Source of the DNA: an uncultured Faecalibacterium sp.
Lineage (GTDB): Bacteria > Bacillota > Clostridia > Oscillospirales > Ruminococcaceae
Direction of reading: 5' to 3'
Length of the DNA stretch: 11,949 nt
NCBI GenBank assembly: GCA_900540455.1
Contig: UQGD01000048.1
Coordinates: 1-11,949 of the forward strand
Both the position numbers and the translations under genes were made by a program. Below the pieces are notes generated by a model that saw only the letters and a program-made list of their open reading frames with translations, had not been told where the DNA came from and did no database searches. How positions within the stretch are numbered: the stretch's first letter is position 1; every line of letters starts with the position of its first letter. Shown piece after piece: positions 1 to 5,996 of this stretch.

Positions 1-194
1 CTTTCTTCACATTGGGCGATTGCTGTCTGCGCCCGGAGTTCCTTCACCAGCTCATAGTCCTCTTTGCTGAGCCGCTGGGACAGCTGCTCCATCAGTTTCT
101 CACAGGCTTTGACCGCCTTGCGGTATACTTCCGATGTAGGGACAACCGTTTCACATGGATAAAACCTCCCGCTGTACATTTTTTCCAAAATCAT
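1..194 (-). CDS. DUF6809-type small protein (partial, 3' end off the window)
   Basis: This reading frame starts at an ATG at 194 and runs off the left edge after 64 full codons with no stop. A strong GGGAGGTGG ribosome site lies just upstream, and the frame begins only 14 bp after the tnpV stop, so it is very probably co-transcribed with the recombinase and tnpV. The visible protein begins MILEKMYSGRFYPCE and is rich in charged helical sequence (roughly residues 20 to 64). This layout resembles the small DUF6809 family common on mobile elements of gut Clostridia; the match is from memory. No biochemical function is known to me. It is probably an accessory gene of the Tn4451-like element. Confidence 0.7.
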   Translation of the reverse strand, partial: MILEKMYSGRFYPCETVVPTSEVYRKAVKACEKLMEQLSQRLSKEDYELVKELRAQTAIAQCEE

Positions 195-208
195 GACACC
201 ACCTCCCT

Positions 209-586
209 TCAGCAGTAGATTAACTCTGCCTTGATGATTTCCTCAGCCCGGCTGCGGATGGAGTTCATGGACTGCACCCACAACATCTGATTTTCAGCTT
301 TCATAGCTTCGGTCACGCCCTCGGATTCTGCCATCTGACGGATAATCAGGTTTAGCCTGTCAGCTACCTGTTCGTTCAGATCGGCAAGGACCGTGTGGAG
401 CTTGCCGGACAAAAGCAGGTCACTGTAAACCATCGGGCGAAACTGTTTCAGATAGGACTGGTGCAGCCGTCCCCAGTGACCAATGGGGCGGTGTTCCTCC
501 GGCAGCTTCAAATCCGGCACATAGTAATCGCCCACCAGCACATAGTTCATGCCGTTTTCGTGGATTCTCGGTTTTAACTCTTTCAT
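209..586 (-). CDS. tnpV: TnpV-like transposon protein
   Basis: The 125-residue product matches the TnpV family: an N-terminal half with the stretch YVLVGDYYVPDLKLPEE and GHWGRLHQSYLK (about residues 15 to 48), then a helical C-terminal half ending in charged residues. In Tn4451 the tnpV gene follows tnpX, as here, and TnpV has been compared with excisionase-like proteins, so a role in directing excision or modulating the recombinase is plausible but unproven. The ATG at 586 overlaps the recombinase stop in an ATGA junction, and a GGAGG site about 10 bases upstream lies inside the recombinase gene, so the two are translationally coupled. The length is normal for the family and the frame is intact. 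Confidence 0.8.
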   Translation of the reverse strand: MKELKPRIHENGMNYVLVGDYYVPDLKLPEEHRPIGHWGRLHQSYLKQFRPMVYSDLLLSGKLHTVLADLNEQVADRLNLIIRQMAESEGVTEAMKAENQMLWVQSMNSIRSRAEEIIKAELIYC

Positions 587-2988
587 GCTGAAATTTCCTC
601 CTTACTTTGGTTCTTTTTATGATAATCCTCCCTGCGTTTGGCAAGGTAGACTTCATAACGCCTGATGCCATCAGGATCACCGGCTTCTGCCGCCGCCTTC
701 ATTTTTTGACGGGATTTTGTGGTTGCTTCGCTTTGGTATTTCCGCTTTTCAGCCAGCTGCCGGGCAGCTTCCGGGTCAGTCCTGGCAAGCTCAACCAGTG
801 CATCGTGTTCAGCCTTGCGTTTGGCTGTCCGTGTGCGGGTATATTCAGCCTTACGCTCTGCCATCATAGCCGCATACTCCGGGTCTGACGCTATCCGGGC
901 TTCTTCACGCTCCTTTTTGCGCTGTCTGGCTTCGGCTTCTTTGGCTTTCATTGCCGCCCATTGCTCGGCGGCTTCCGGGTCAGTTTTGGCTTTTTCTTTC
1001 AGTTCTGCTCGTGACAGTTTCTTTTTCCGGGTAGCTCGTTCTATACGCTTACGCTCGGCTTCCAGCAGCTTTTCCTGACGGATACGCTCTTTTTCACCCA
1101 ACTGCCGGAGATATTCCGGGTCAGCTTCTCTGGCTTCCCGAACCTTCTGGCGGTACTTCTGGTTTCGCTCCCGCAGTTTGCTCAAATGCTGCTCATATTG
1201 GGCAATAGCTTCCGGATCACCGGCTTCTGCTGCCAGCCGCAGGGCTTCTATTTTCTGTTTCCTGCGTTCATTGGCTCGTCTGCCTTTTTCCTGCTTTTTC
1301 CGTTTTTGCTCCGCATCTATGGCGGCAATCCGTTCTTCCTCGGACACAGTTTCAACAGGTGGGTAGTAGCTGCCGATGAAATTAAAGTGGATGTCGATGT
1401 TCTGTTGGCGGTAGATGGTGCGCCCGCCAGTTGCTTCGTGAACTTCCACCCGGTCGATGAAGGAGTAGAGCATGGCATCAGTCAGTTCTGTGCAGTCACG
1501 GTATTTTCTGACCAGTGCCAGAAAACGCTCAGTGTCCGCTTTCTTTACGGTTTCCTGCTGAATCTGGCTTTCCAGCTCCTGTACCCGCCGTTCCAGAAGG
1601 ATTTGTTCTTCATCGTATTGCTGGATCATGCGCTGCGCCTGTCGTTCCGGCAGTACACCTTTCACGGAGCTTTCGTACAGGTTTTGAATCATGGTGTCCA
1701 GCTCTGCCATGCGCTTTCTGGCTTCTTCCAGTTCCCGCTGCCCACTGTCTGTGTTTTTGTTCTGGTTTTCGTTCCAGATGCTTTTGAGCTGGGCAACAAA
1801 CTCGGCTTCATTTTCAAGGGCATATTTGCTGACCGCTTGGATTGCCTGTAAAATTACCGCTTCCAGAACCGATGTTTTGACAAAATGGGATACACATTGA
1901 CCGGCAGTATTCCGATAATTGCCACATTGAAAAGCAGAATCGGAATCATAATGTTTTCCGCTTTGCCTTGCTTCGGGGCTGATGAATCCCATTCGTGAAC
2001 CACAATCCGCACAATAGATCATGCCGGACAAACGGTGGGAATAAGTTCCGTTTGCGGCTCTCGGTTTTGCACGAACACGGAGCTTCTGGGCAATGTCCCA
2101 TGTGTCTTGGTCAATGATGGCTTCGTGGGTATCGGGGAATATCATCAGTTCTTCCGGCGTTGCGGCTCTGCGTTGCTTTGTCTTGAAGTTCTCACAGATG
2201 GATTTGCCCAACACGGTATGACCGAGATATTCCTGCCTGTCCAGAATATGACCAATCGTATTTGCGTTCCAACGGTAAGGGTCGCTGAAGCTCCTGTTTC
2301 TGCAATTTTCGGGGAAATACTTTGCCGTATATGCAGATGGTATCAGCACCTTTTCTTCGGTCAGTTGTTCCGCAATCGCCGTCACGCCCATACCTTGACA
2401 GGCAAGACGGAACACCTTTCTGACGATTTCAGCAGCCGGTTCATCCACAACAAGGGTCTGCTTATCTCCGTTGATACGCTTGTAGCCATAGGGGATAGCA
2501 CCGCTGCACCTTAGTCCCTCTTTCATTCTGGACTTAAAGACAGCCTTGATTTTGTTGCTGGTGTCTTTGGCGTACCACTCGTTCATGATATTCAAAAACG
2601 GTGTGAAGTCATTTTCGGTTGGATTGGCACTATCCACATTGTTGTTGATAGCGATAAAGCGAACACCCTTTTTCGGGAATACAATCTCTGTGTAATAGCC
2701 GACTTGCAGGTAATTTCTGCCAAACCTTGAAAGGTCTTTTACTACCAGAGTGTCCACCCGTCCGGCTTCGATTTCTTCCAGCAGGGCGGTAAAGCCGGGG
2801 CGGTTGAAATTCGTGCCTGAGTAGCCATCGTCATAGAAATGGCGGATATTTCTCAGTCCCTTTTGTCGGGCATATTCTTCGAGATACTTTTTCTGATTTA
2901 GGATGGAGTTCGATTCGCCAGCCTGTTCATCGTCTCTGGATAATCGCTCGTATAGAGCTGTGATTTTGATTTCTTCTTTCTTTGCCAC
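583..2988 (-). CDS. tnpX: Large serine recombinase, TnpX type, with a repeat-bearing C-terminal tail
   Basis: This 801-residue enzyme catalyses site-specific excision and integration of the element. The N-terminal catalytic domain (about 7 to 150) has the motif YERLSRDD with nucleophile Ser17, plus DGYSGTNFNRPG (54 to 65) and LVVKDLSRFGRN (81 to 92). The recombinase domain begins near GLRCSGAIPYGYKR (158 to 171). A zinc ribbon uses Cys326, Cys329, Cys355 and Cys365. A coiled coil (about 415 to 490) follows, then the FNFIGSYYPP motif (535 to 544) typical of a DUF4368-like end. Residues 545 to 801 form a highly charged tail with six DP-centred repeats, making the protein longer than Tn4451 TnpX (about 707). 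The start is a GTG preceded by GGGAGG at good spacing. The gene stands next to the element end, as usual for integrases, and looks more AT-rich than regions B and D. Confidence 0.93.
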   Translation of the reverse strand: MAKKEEIKITALYERLSRDDEQAGESNSILNQKKYLEEYARQKGLRNIRHFYDDGYSGTNFNRPGFTALLEEIEAGRVDTLVVKDLSRFGRNYLQVGYYTEIVFPKKGVRFIAINNNVDSANPTENDFTPFLNIMNEWYAKDTSNKIKAVFKSRMKEGLRCSGAIPYGYKRINGDKQTLVVDEPAAEIVRKVFRLACQGMGVTAIAEQLTEEKVLIPSAYTAKYFPENCRNRSFSDPYRWNANTIGHILDRQEYLGHTVLGKSICENFKTKQRRAATPEELMIFPDTHEAIIDQDTWDIAQKLRVRAKPRAANGTYSHRLSGMIYCADCGSRMGFISPEARQSGKHYDSDSAFQCGNYRNTAGQCVSHFVKTSVLEAVILQAIQAVSKYALENEAEFVAQLKSIWNENQNKNTDSGQRELEEARKRMAELDTMIQNLYESSVKGVLPERQAQRMIQQYDEEQILLERRVQELESQIQQETVKKADTERFLALVRKYRDCTELTDAMLYSFIDRVEVHEATGGRTIYRQQNIDIHFNFIGSYYPPVETVSEEERIAAIDAEQKRKKQEKGRRANERRKQKIEALRLAAEAGDPEAIAQYEQHLSKLRERNQKYRQKVREAREADPEYLRQLGEKERIRQEKLLEAERKRIERATRKKKLSRAELKEKAKTDPEAAEQWAAMKAKEAEARQRKKEREEARIASDPEYAAMMAERKAEYTRTRTAKRKAEHDALVELARTDPEAARQLAEKRKYQSEATTKSRQKMKAAAEAGDPDGIRRYEVYLAKRREDYHKKNQSKEEISA
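606..1251 (-). repeat. Six degenerate DPE[A/Y] repeats in the recombinase tail
   Basis: Within the recombinase, Asp-Pro pairs occur at residues 591, 623, 670, 702, 738 and 771, each preceded by a short Ala/Glu-rich helix (such as AAEAG or ELART) and followed by basic, Arg/Lys-rich helix. Spacing is 32 to 47 residues. The first and last units are most alike (AAEAGDPEAIAQYE and AAEAGDPDGIRRYE). At DNA level they share a 17-base identical stretch at 674-690 and 1214-1230. This suggests expansion by duplication followed by drift. Confidence 0.75.
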
Positions 2989-3014
2989 GGTTTTGCCTCC
3001 CTTCTGTATGTAAT

Positions 3015-3033
3015 TAGCGTTGATAAAACGCTA
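3015..3033. repeat. 7-bp inverted repeat in the recombinase leader
   Basis: A perfect TAGCGTT / AACGCTA inverted repeat with a 5-base spacer lies between the recombinase start (2988) and the inferred element end (about 3060). It could be a binding site for TnpX or TnpV, or a leader hairpin in the recombinase mRNA. On the plus strand it is followed by CC and five T residues, so a weak terminator facing out of the left element is also possible. Confidence 0.55.
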
Positions 3034-3047
3034 CCTTTTTCTATCTT

Positions 3048-3076
3048 GGTATATTGTAACCTTTCGGGTCTGTCAA
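3048..3076 (-). promoter_or_regulatory. Candidate recombinase promoter spanning the element/virD4 junction
   Basis: Read on the minus strand, a consensus -35 TTGACA (3071-3076) is followed after exactly 17 bases by TATACC (3048-3053), a 4-of-6 match to the -10 box. It would transcribe toward the recombinase GTG at 2988. The -35 box lies inside virD4 coding sequence, encoding the Leu-Thr of the LTDPKG motif, while the -10 lies in the inserted element. If it functions, the promoter exists only because of the insertion. Tn4451 is known to build a tnpX promoter at the joint of its circular form, which makes this arrangement credible but untested. Confidence 0.4.
3056..3061. other. Inferred element/virD4 attachment junction
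   Basis: VirD4 homology is normal through the conserved DPKG motif and stops abruptly at its glycine codon (3059-3061). The next codons (YNIPR and a stop) do not resemble VirD4 and run into the recombinase leader. The crossover therefore lies at or next to the GG of that glycine codon. The exact core dinucleotide cannot be fixed without the other end, which is outside the window. Confidence 0.6.
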
Positions 3077-3582
3077 AACATAGGAGCTGTGCATTTGCAG
3101 CAGGTTGGGTTTGATCCAGAAGCGAGTCTTGCCGCTGCCAGAGCCGCCTACGATGAGTACATTTTTGTTGCGGGCGTTTTTGGGGTCTGCGGGCCGGCTG
3201 TTCATCATCAGCCGTTCTGTTTTGGTCAGGAGGATGTTATCCTCAAATTTTGGTGCTTGAAATGGCTCGATATCCTTTGCACTGCCCCAACGGGCACTGC
3301 CGTACTCGCGGCCGTGGCGGTACTTTTTTGCGTTTTTGCCACGCAAATAGACCGCAAGCCGTAACCCTGCGCCGCAGCACAGGCCCACCAGCAAGTCCAG
3401 CGGATGCAGGCTGGGCAGAGGATTCACAAATGCCACCGGGAAAGTTCCCATCATCGCCATGATCTTATCGCCCAGCTCTTTGCCCTCGGCAAGCCGCCAG
3501 GCTTCGCCGAAATTGGTTGCCGCCAGCCCCACTAGAAGATAGGGGAGATAGAGAGCCAGCAGGTTTGTCAGCTTTTTTGTGG

Positions 3583-4041
3583 TCACAGCCCCCGCTCCTG
3601 TTCCTTGTGCCGGACTTTGCCGGGGAGTTCGGCGGCGGCCTGCACCAGCTCCTGCAATCTTGCAAGCACCGAGGGGCGCTGAGGCTTCTCCTTTAAGAAA
3701 CCTGCGTACTCTTTCAGGGCGGCGTTCATGGCTTCGGCATCCGGTGCCTTGAAAAAGACCAGATACCGGGGCGGAGTTTCGGTGCTGTCCTTGCGGATGG
3801 CGTAGTCGATGCCGTACCTCCGGGCGTACCGCTCAAAGCCCCGGATGCCGGTGCTTCCGATCTCCAGGCTGGACACGCCCCGGTTCTGCCGCAGCAGGCT
3901 TTTGACGCTTTGCTTCCCATGCGGGCCAGTGCCCTGTTGATGCCGCAGATAGGCTCGCCCGACATTCAGCAGGGTGCGGGCGGTGAGCTGGGTCGTGCTG
4001 ATGCATAGGTTGATGGTTTTTTGCTCAATCTCTTCCTGCAT
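3583..4041 (-). CDS. PcfB / DUF3801 family conjugation protein
   Basis: The 152-residue product opens MQEEIEQKTINLCISTTQ, followed by a helical stretch (TARTLLNVGRAYLRHQQ) and the segment GVSSLEIGSTGIRGFERYARRYGIDYAIRKD (about 55 to 85). It then has a beta-rich part with RYLVFFKAPDAEAMNAALKEY and a basic tail. This is the pattern of DUF3801/PcfB proteins, encoded immediately before virD4 in Gram-positive ICEs and in pCF10, where PcfB is a relaxosome accessory factor that works with the PcfC coupling protein. The ATG has a GGAGGAGG site upstream, and the stop overlaps the virD4 GTG by 4 bp. The frame is intact, although its partner downstream is broken. Confidence 0.82.
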   Translation of the reverse strand: MQEEIEQKTINLCISTTQLTARTLLNVGRAYLRHQQGTGPHGKQSVKSLLRQNRGVSSLEIGSTGIRGFERYARRYGIDYAIRKDSTETPPRYLVFFKAPDAEAMNAALKEYAGFLKEKPQRPSVLARLQELVQAAAELPGKVRHKEQERGL

Positions 4042-4075
4042 CGTTTACCACCTCCTCCAAGCAGGGCAGCTTGTC

Positions 4076-4492
4076 TCACTCCATGCACAGACAGCACAGC
4101 TTTTCTCTGCCGTACATCAGGGTGACGCTGTGGGTCTCCAGAAACTGTTGGATCGTGTAAAGGTCCTCGGCGGTCAGGGTGACGATCTCTCCCATCGGCC
4201 CGGCCCGGAAAAAGAGGACCGGCCCCACCAGATAGTACCTGCCGCCGAGGGTCAGCTTCTGGGCCGGGTGATGGCTGAACAGCAGAGGCGTGCCCCGGAT
4301 GCTGTGGCAGATATCGGACTCATCAAAGCAGGGCAGGAATTCTGTGGCCCGGCAAAGAGGGAGGACGGTCAGCTCCAAATCCGGGGCGACGGCAGCAAGA
4401 TAGACCTCGGTCGGGCCGCCCGGCTGATGAGAGTCGGGAAGCGTCCACGGAACACCAGGGGACAGGGATGTGCGGGCGGTGTTGTTTTTCAT
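4076..4492 (-). CDS. Uncharacterised ICE-associated protein (138 aa)
   Basis: I do not recognise this family. The gene lies in a co-directional run between parB (64 bp gap) and the pcfB-like gene (34 bp gap), with a GGAGG site seven bases before its ATG, so it looks genuinely expressed. The protein has no membrane segment or signal peptide. It has a Pro-rich N-terminal 25 residues and a core of alternating hydrophobic strands (YLAAVAPDLELTVLPLC, then ICHSIRGTPLLFSH and YYLVGPVLFFRAG). It ends in a helix (LTAEDLYTIQQFLETH) and a cysteine-rich end, CCLCME. The position suggests a role in regulation or DNA processing of the conjugative element, but this is only context. Confidence 0.65.
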   Translation of the reverse strand: MKNNTARTSLSPGVPWTLPDSHQPGGPTEVYLAAVAPDLELTVLPLCRATEFLPCFDESDICHSIRGTPLLFSHHPAQKLTLGGRYYLVGPVLFFRAGPMGEIVTLTAEDLYTIQQFLETHSVTLMYGREKLCCLCME

Positions 4493-4521
4493 CTTTTTTC
4501 CTCCGTATCGACAAAAAGAAA

Positions 4522-4539
4522 AGACCCAATTATAGGTCT
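4522..4539 (-). terminator. Weak hairpin plus T-tract between parB and the 138-aa gene
   Basis: On the minus strand a 5-bp AGACC/GGTCT stem with an 8-base loop is followed by TTTTCTTTTT, resembling a weak intrinsic terminator or attenuator after parB. A GACCCA at 4552-4557 could instead pair with the TGGGTC at 4523-4528, giving a competing structure. A TATAAT in the loop could also act as a -10 box, but no convincing -35 accompanies it. Confidence 0.35.
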
Positions 4540-4555
4540 CTCGGCGTGTGCTGGG

Positions 4556-5467
4556 TCAGCGCTCTGTACTGCGCTGGCGCTTTTTCTGCCACTGTTCCAG
4601 CAGACGGAGGATGGTATCCTCCATCTGCTTGGGGGTGTAGCTGCGCGGGAAGTATTTGCGCAGCACCTCATTTTTAAGGGTGACACGGTCCATCTCTGCC
4701 TTCTTTTCCTCCCCCATGATGTCAAAGATGGCTTCATAGCTGCACTGGCTCTCCTGGCTCAGCTTCTTGATCCGCTGTGCCTGAGAGAGGGAAGGGGAAT
4801 TCTGGGTGTCCTGCATGGCTTCTAAAAAATCCCGCTGTTCCGGCTCTGTCAAATAGGACAGCTCCACAGCGGGATTGAAGGATATTTTCTTCTGGTCTAC
4901 CAGCTCCAAAAGCTCTGGGATGAGGTGGGTGAGACGGATAAAGCGCTGGACTTGGTTGCGGCTCTCACCAGAATCGTGGGCCACTTTTTCATCGGACCGC
5001 AACTTCGTCCCAACTTGGGACGAAGTTAAATCTGATCTGGCACCTTGATTTTTCAGCGCTTCCAGCTTCATTTTATAGGCAAAAGCCCGCTCGCTGGGCA
5101 GGATGTGCTCCCGCTGTAAATTGGAATCCACCATCAGCACGACAGCGGCGTTGTCGTCCATGTTGCGGACGATCACCGGCAAGGTCTCCAGCCCGGCAAG
5201 TTTGGCAGCGTACTGGCGGCGGTGCCCGGAGAGGATCTCGTAGCCACCTTCTGGGCGAGGGCGGACGATCAACGGGGCCAGTACCCCGTACTGTGCGATG
5301 CTCTCCACCGTGCGCTGCATGGCTTCATCCTCCAGTACCTTGAAAGGATGGTTCGGGAACGGATGCAGCTCGGTAAGGGGGAGCTGCTGGATCTGCTCTG
5401 GATTCTGTTTAAACGGGGGTGGTGCAGTGGGTTCTTTCTGTAAAGTGGCTGAGACACCTTTTGACAT
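4556..5467 (-). CDS. parB: ParB/RepB/Spo0J-family partition protein
   Basis: The 303-residue protein has the ParB N-terminal nuclease-like/CTPase domain: LTELHPFPNHPF (31 to 42), VLAPLIVRPRPEGGYEILSGHRRQYAAKLAG (62 to 92) with the GHRR box at 81 to 84, and the NLQREHILPSERAFAY motif (116 to 131). A helix-turn-helix segment centres on GESRNQVQRFIRL (167 to 179), and the C-terminal third is charged and helical, probably for dimerisation. ParB proteins bind a parS-like site and work with ParA to stabilise replicating or integrated elements; some ICE versions also regulate transcription. The ATG has a perfect GGAGGTGA site. No parA is present upstream, where an IS remnant begins within about 45 bp. 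The frame is intact, and a 27-bp palindrome is embedded in the coding sequence. Confidence 0.9.
   Translation of the reverse strand: MSKGVSATLQKEPTAPPPFKQNPEQIQQLPLTELHPFPNHPFKVLEDEAMQRTVESIAQYGVLAPLIVRPRPEGGYEILSGHRRQYAAKLAGLETLPVIVRNMDDNAAVVLMVDSNLQREHILPSERAFAYKMKLEALKNQGARSDLTSSQVGTKLRSDEKVAHDSGESRNQVQRFIRLTHLIPELLELVDQKKISFNPAVELSYLTEPEQRDFLEAMQDTQNSPSLSQAQRIKKLSQESQCSYEAIFDIMGEEKKAEMDRVTLKNEVLRKYFPRSYTPKQMEDTILRLLEQWQKKRQRSTER
5001..5027. repeat. Perfect 27-bp palindrome inside parB
   Basis: Two 13-base arms, AACTTCGTCCCAA and its exact reverse complement, flank a single central C. The sequence encodes part of the segment between the ParB N-terminal motifs and the helix-turn-helix (about residues 148 to 156). 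It may be a parS-like or operator site recognised by ParB or a partner. The encoded TSSQVGTKLRSDE resembles sequence in related ICE ParBs, so coding constraint may explain part of it. Confidence 0.7.
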
Positions 5468-5520
5468 TCGGAAATCACCTCCGTTTCTGAAAGTGGGATA
5501 TATGATGCAGATGTTTTGCC

Positions 5521-5828
5521 ATGTCTAGAAAATACACAAAAATAAATCAGTATGAGCAAGAAATCCTTCAATGGAAAAGCGAGGGTATGACCAAGCGTGA
5601 AATCGCCCAGAGACCAGGCCTGGAATACTCACAGATCCATAATTGGATATCACGATATAATGAACGGCAGCGCAAGCTCAAAGCAGGAATTCCACCGCGG
5701 AAAAAGGCAGACCAGGCAAAGATGCAGAGCCAAGAGACCTTGTGGCAGAGCAAGCGTATACCATCCAGCGGCAGAGAATGGAGAATGAGCTTCTGCGGGA
5801 TTTTATGCAATTCATGGGAAGGAGGTGA
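5521..5828 (+). pseudogene. IS3-family (IS150 group) transposase OrfA, frameshifted
   Basis: The start encodes MSRKYTKINQYEQEILQWK, then a helix-turn-helix (GMTKREIAQRPGLEYSQIHNWISRYNERQRK). OrfA of this group is the DNA-binding partner of the OrfB integrase. After PPRKK the original frame loses similarity and would end at 5841. One base back, the sequence reads GRPGKDAEPRDLVAEQAY, then MENELLRDFMQFMGRR and a stop at 5826-5828, the expected OrfA leucine-zipper end. The break lies at a run of five A residues (5701-5705), most simply explained by loss of one A. A -1 ribosomal slip at AAAAAG could in principle bridge it, but the rest of the element is also ruined. No ribosome site or left inverted repeat is visible upstream, so the 5' end of the element is missing. 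Confidence 0.78.
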
Positions 5829-5866
5829 AACCAAGCTTTAAATATACTGTTATCCAGCGCCATCGT
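5825..5866 (+). pseudogene. IS3-family OrfB, N-terminal fragment only
   Basis: A GTG overlapping the OrfA stop (GTGA) opens a frame reading VKPSFKYTVIQRHR, which looks like the start of the OrfB integrase of IS150-group elements (typically MKPS.KY.VI.RH). Similarity ends after about 14 codons, and the frame reaches a stop at 5915-5917 within an unrelated hairpin. The whole catalytic DDE domain has been deleted, so the element cannot transpose on its own. Confidence 0.65.
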
Positions 5867-5875
5867 ATTCAACTG

Positions 5876-5913
5876 AAAACAGGACTGGTTCCGCTTACGC
5901 TTCGCCAGTCCTG
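5876..5913 (-). terminator. Candidate intrinsic terminator of the galactoside operon
   Basis: A perfect 9-bp stem (CAGGACTGG, 5880-5888, with CCAGTCCTG, 5905-5913) and a 16-base loop is followed on the minus strand by UUUU. It lies about 100 bases after the alpha-galactosidase stop, and no better terminator is seen between. It sits exactly where the orfB deletion occurred, so it may be a dispersed palindromic unit rather than a native terminator. Confidence 0.45.
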
Positions 5914-5947
5914 CTGAGATTCCCCTACACGAGGGTCTTTTTATTCA

Positions 5948-5977
5948 TGTCTACTAATTCTGGGGCGGTTCAGTACA
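5948..5977 (-). repeat. Right terminal inverted repeat of the IS remnant
   Basis: Read on the minus strand, this end begins TGTACTGAACCGCCCC and ends GTAGACA, close to the IS150-group terminal repeat pattern (TGTACTGA.CC...AGACA) as I recall it. It supports placing the outer edge of the IS at 5977. No matching left repeat is present. Confidence 0.6.
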
Positions 5978-5996
5978 CGGGCGGGTGCTGTTTTTT
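5971..5996 (+). terminator. Weak plus-strand hairpin with T6 tract
   Basis: CAGTAC pairs with GTGCTG (six pairs, one G-T) around an 8-base loop, followed directly by six T residues. It could stop plus-strand transcripts leaving the IS from entering the operon antisense. The stem is short, and it overlaps the IS terminal repeat. Confidence 0.3.

Larger units (their letters stand above)
3041..3586 (-). pseudogene. virD4: VirD4/TraG-type T4SS coupling protein, 3' truncated by insertion
   Basis: VirD4 is the membrane-bound ATPase that hands the relaxase-DNA complex to the type IV secretion channel. The 181-residue fragment has an N-terminal membrane segment (about residues 8 to 26), a second hydrophobic segment (about 48 to 80), the cytoplasmic stretch YGSARWGSAKD (95 to 105), and a complete Walker A motif GGSGSGKT (147 to 154) followed by YVLTDPKG (169 to 176). 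Full-length members are about 600 residues, so most of the ATPase domain, including Walker B, is missing. The last five codons come from the inserted element. The GTG start overlaps the upstream stop (GTGA), as in intact pcfB-virD4 pairs. The fragment cannot support conjugation unless excision of the element restores the gene. Confidence 0.88.
5510..5977 (+). mobile_element. Degenerate IS150-group insertion sequence remnant
   Basis: The remnant comprises a frameshifted orfA, the first codons of orfB, a hairpin and about 60 bases of right end. The left end is lost: no copy of the terminal repeat occurs in the 53 bases between parB and orfA, so the 5' limit given is approximate. Intact relatives are about 1.3 to 1.5 kb, so roughly 1 kb is deleted. 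The remnant marks the border between the conjugation genes and the sugar operon. Confidence 0.7.

Noticed and set aside
606..1251. Possible CRISPR or tandem DNA repeat array
   Set aside because: The repeated pieces are coding, unevenly spaced and degenerate; they reflect protein repeats rather than direct repeats with spacers.
1186..1851. 221-codon plus-strand open frame opposite the recombinase
   Set aside because: It is antisense to the coiled-coil and repeat region of a clearly real recombinase, with no independent support.
4531..4536. TATAAT-like -10 box on the minus strand after parB
   Set aside because: No reasonable -35 is found at 16 to 18 bases, and the sequence is part of a hairpin loop.
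3974..4825. 283-codon plus-strand open frame
   Set aside because: It spans three well-supported minus-strand genes and their gaps, with no recognisable domain.
5468..5520. Possible parA 3' end just before parB
   Set aside because: Only a few codons before a stop could be read (ISHFQKRR) and they match nothing I recognise, so no parA is claimed.
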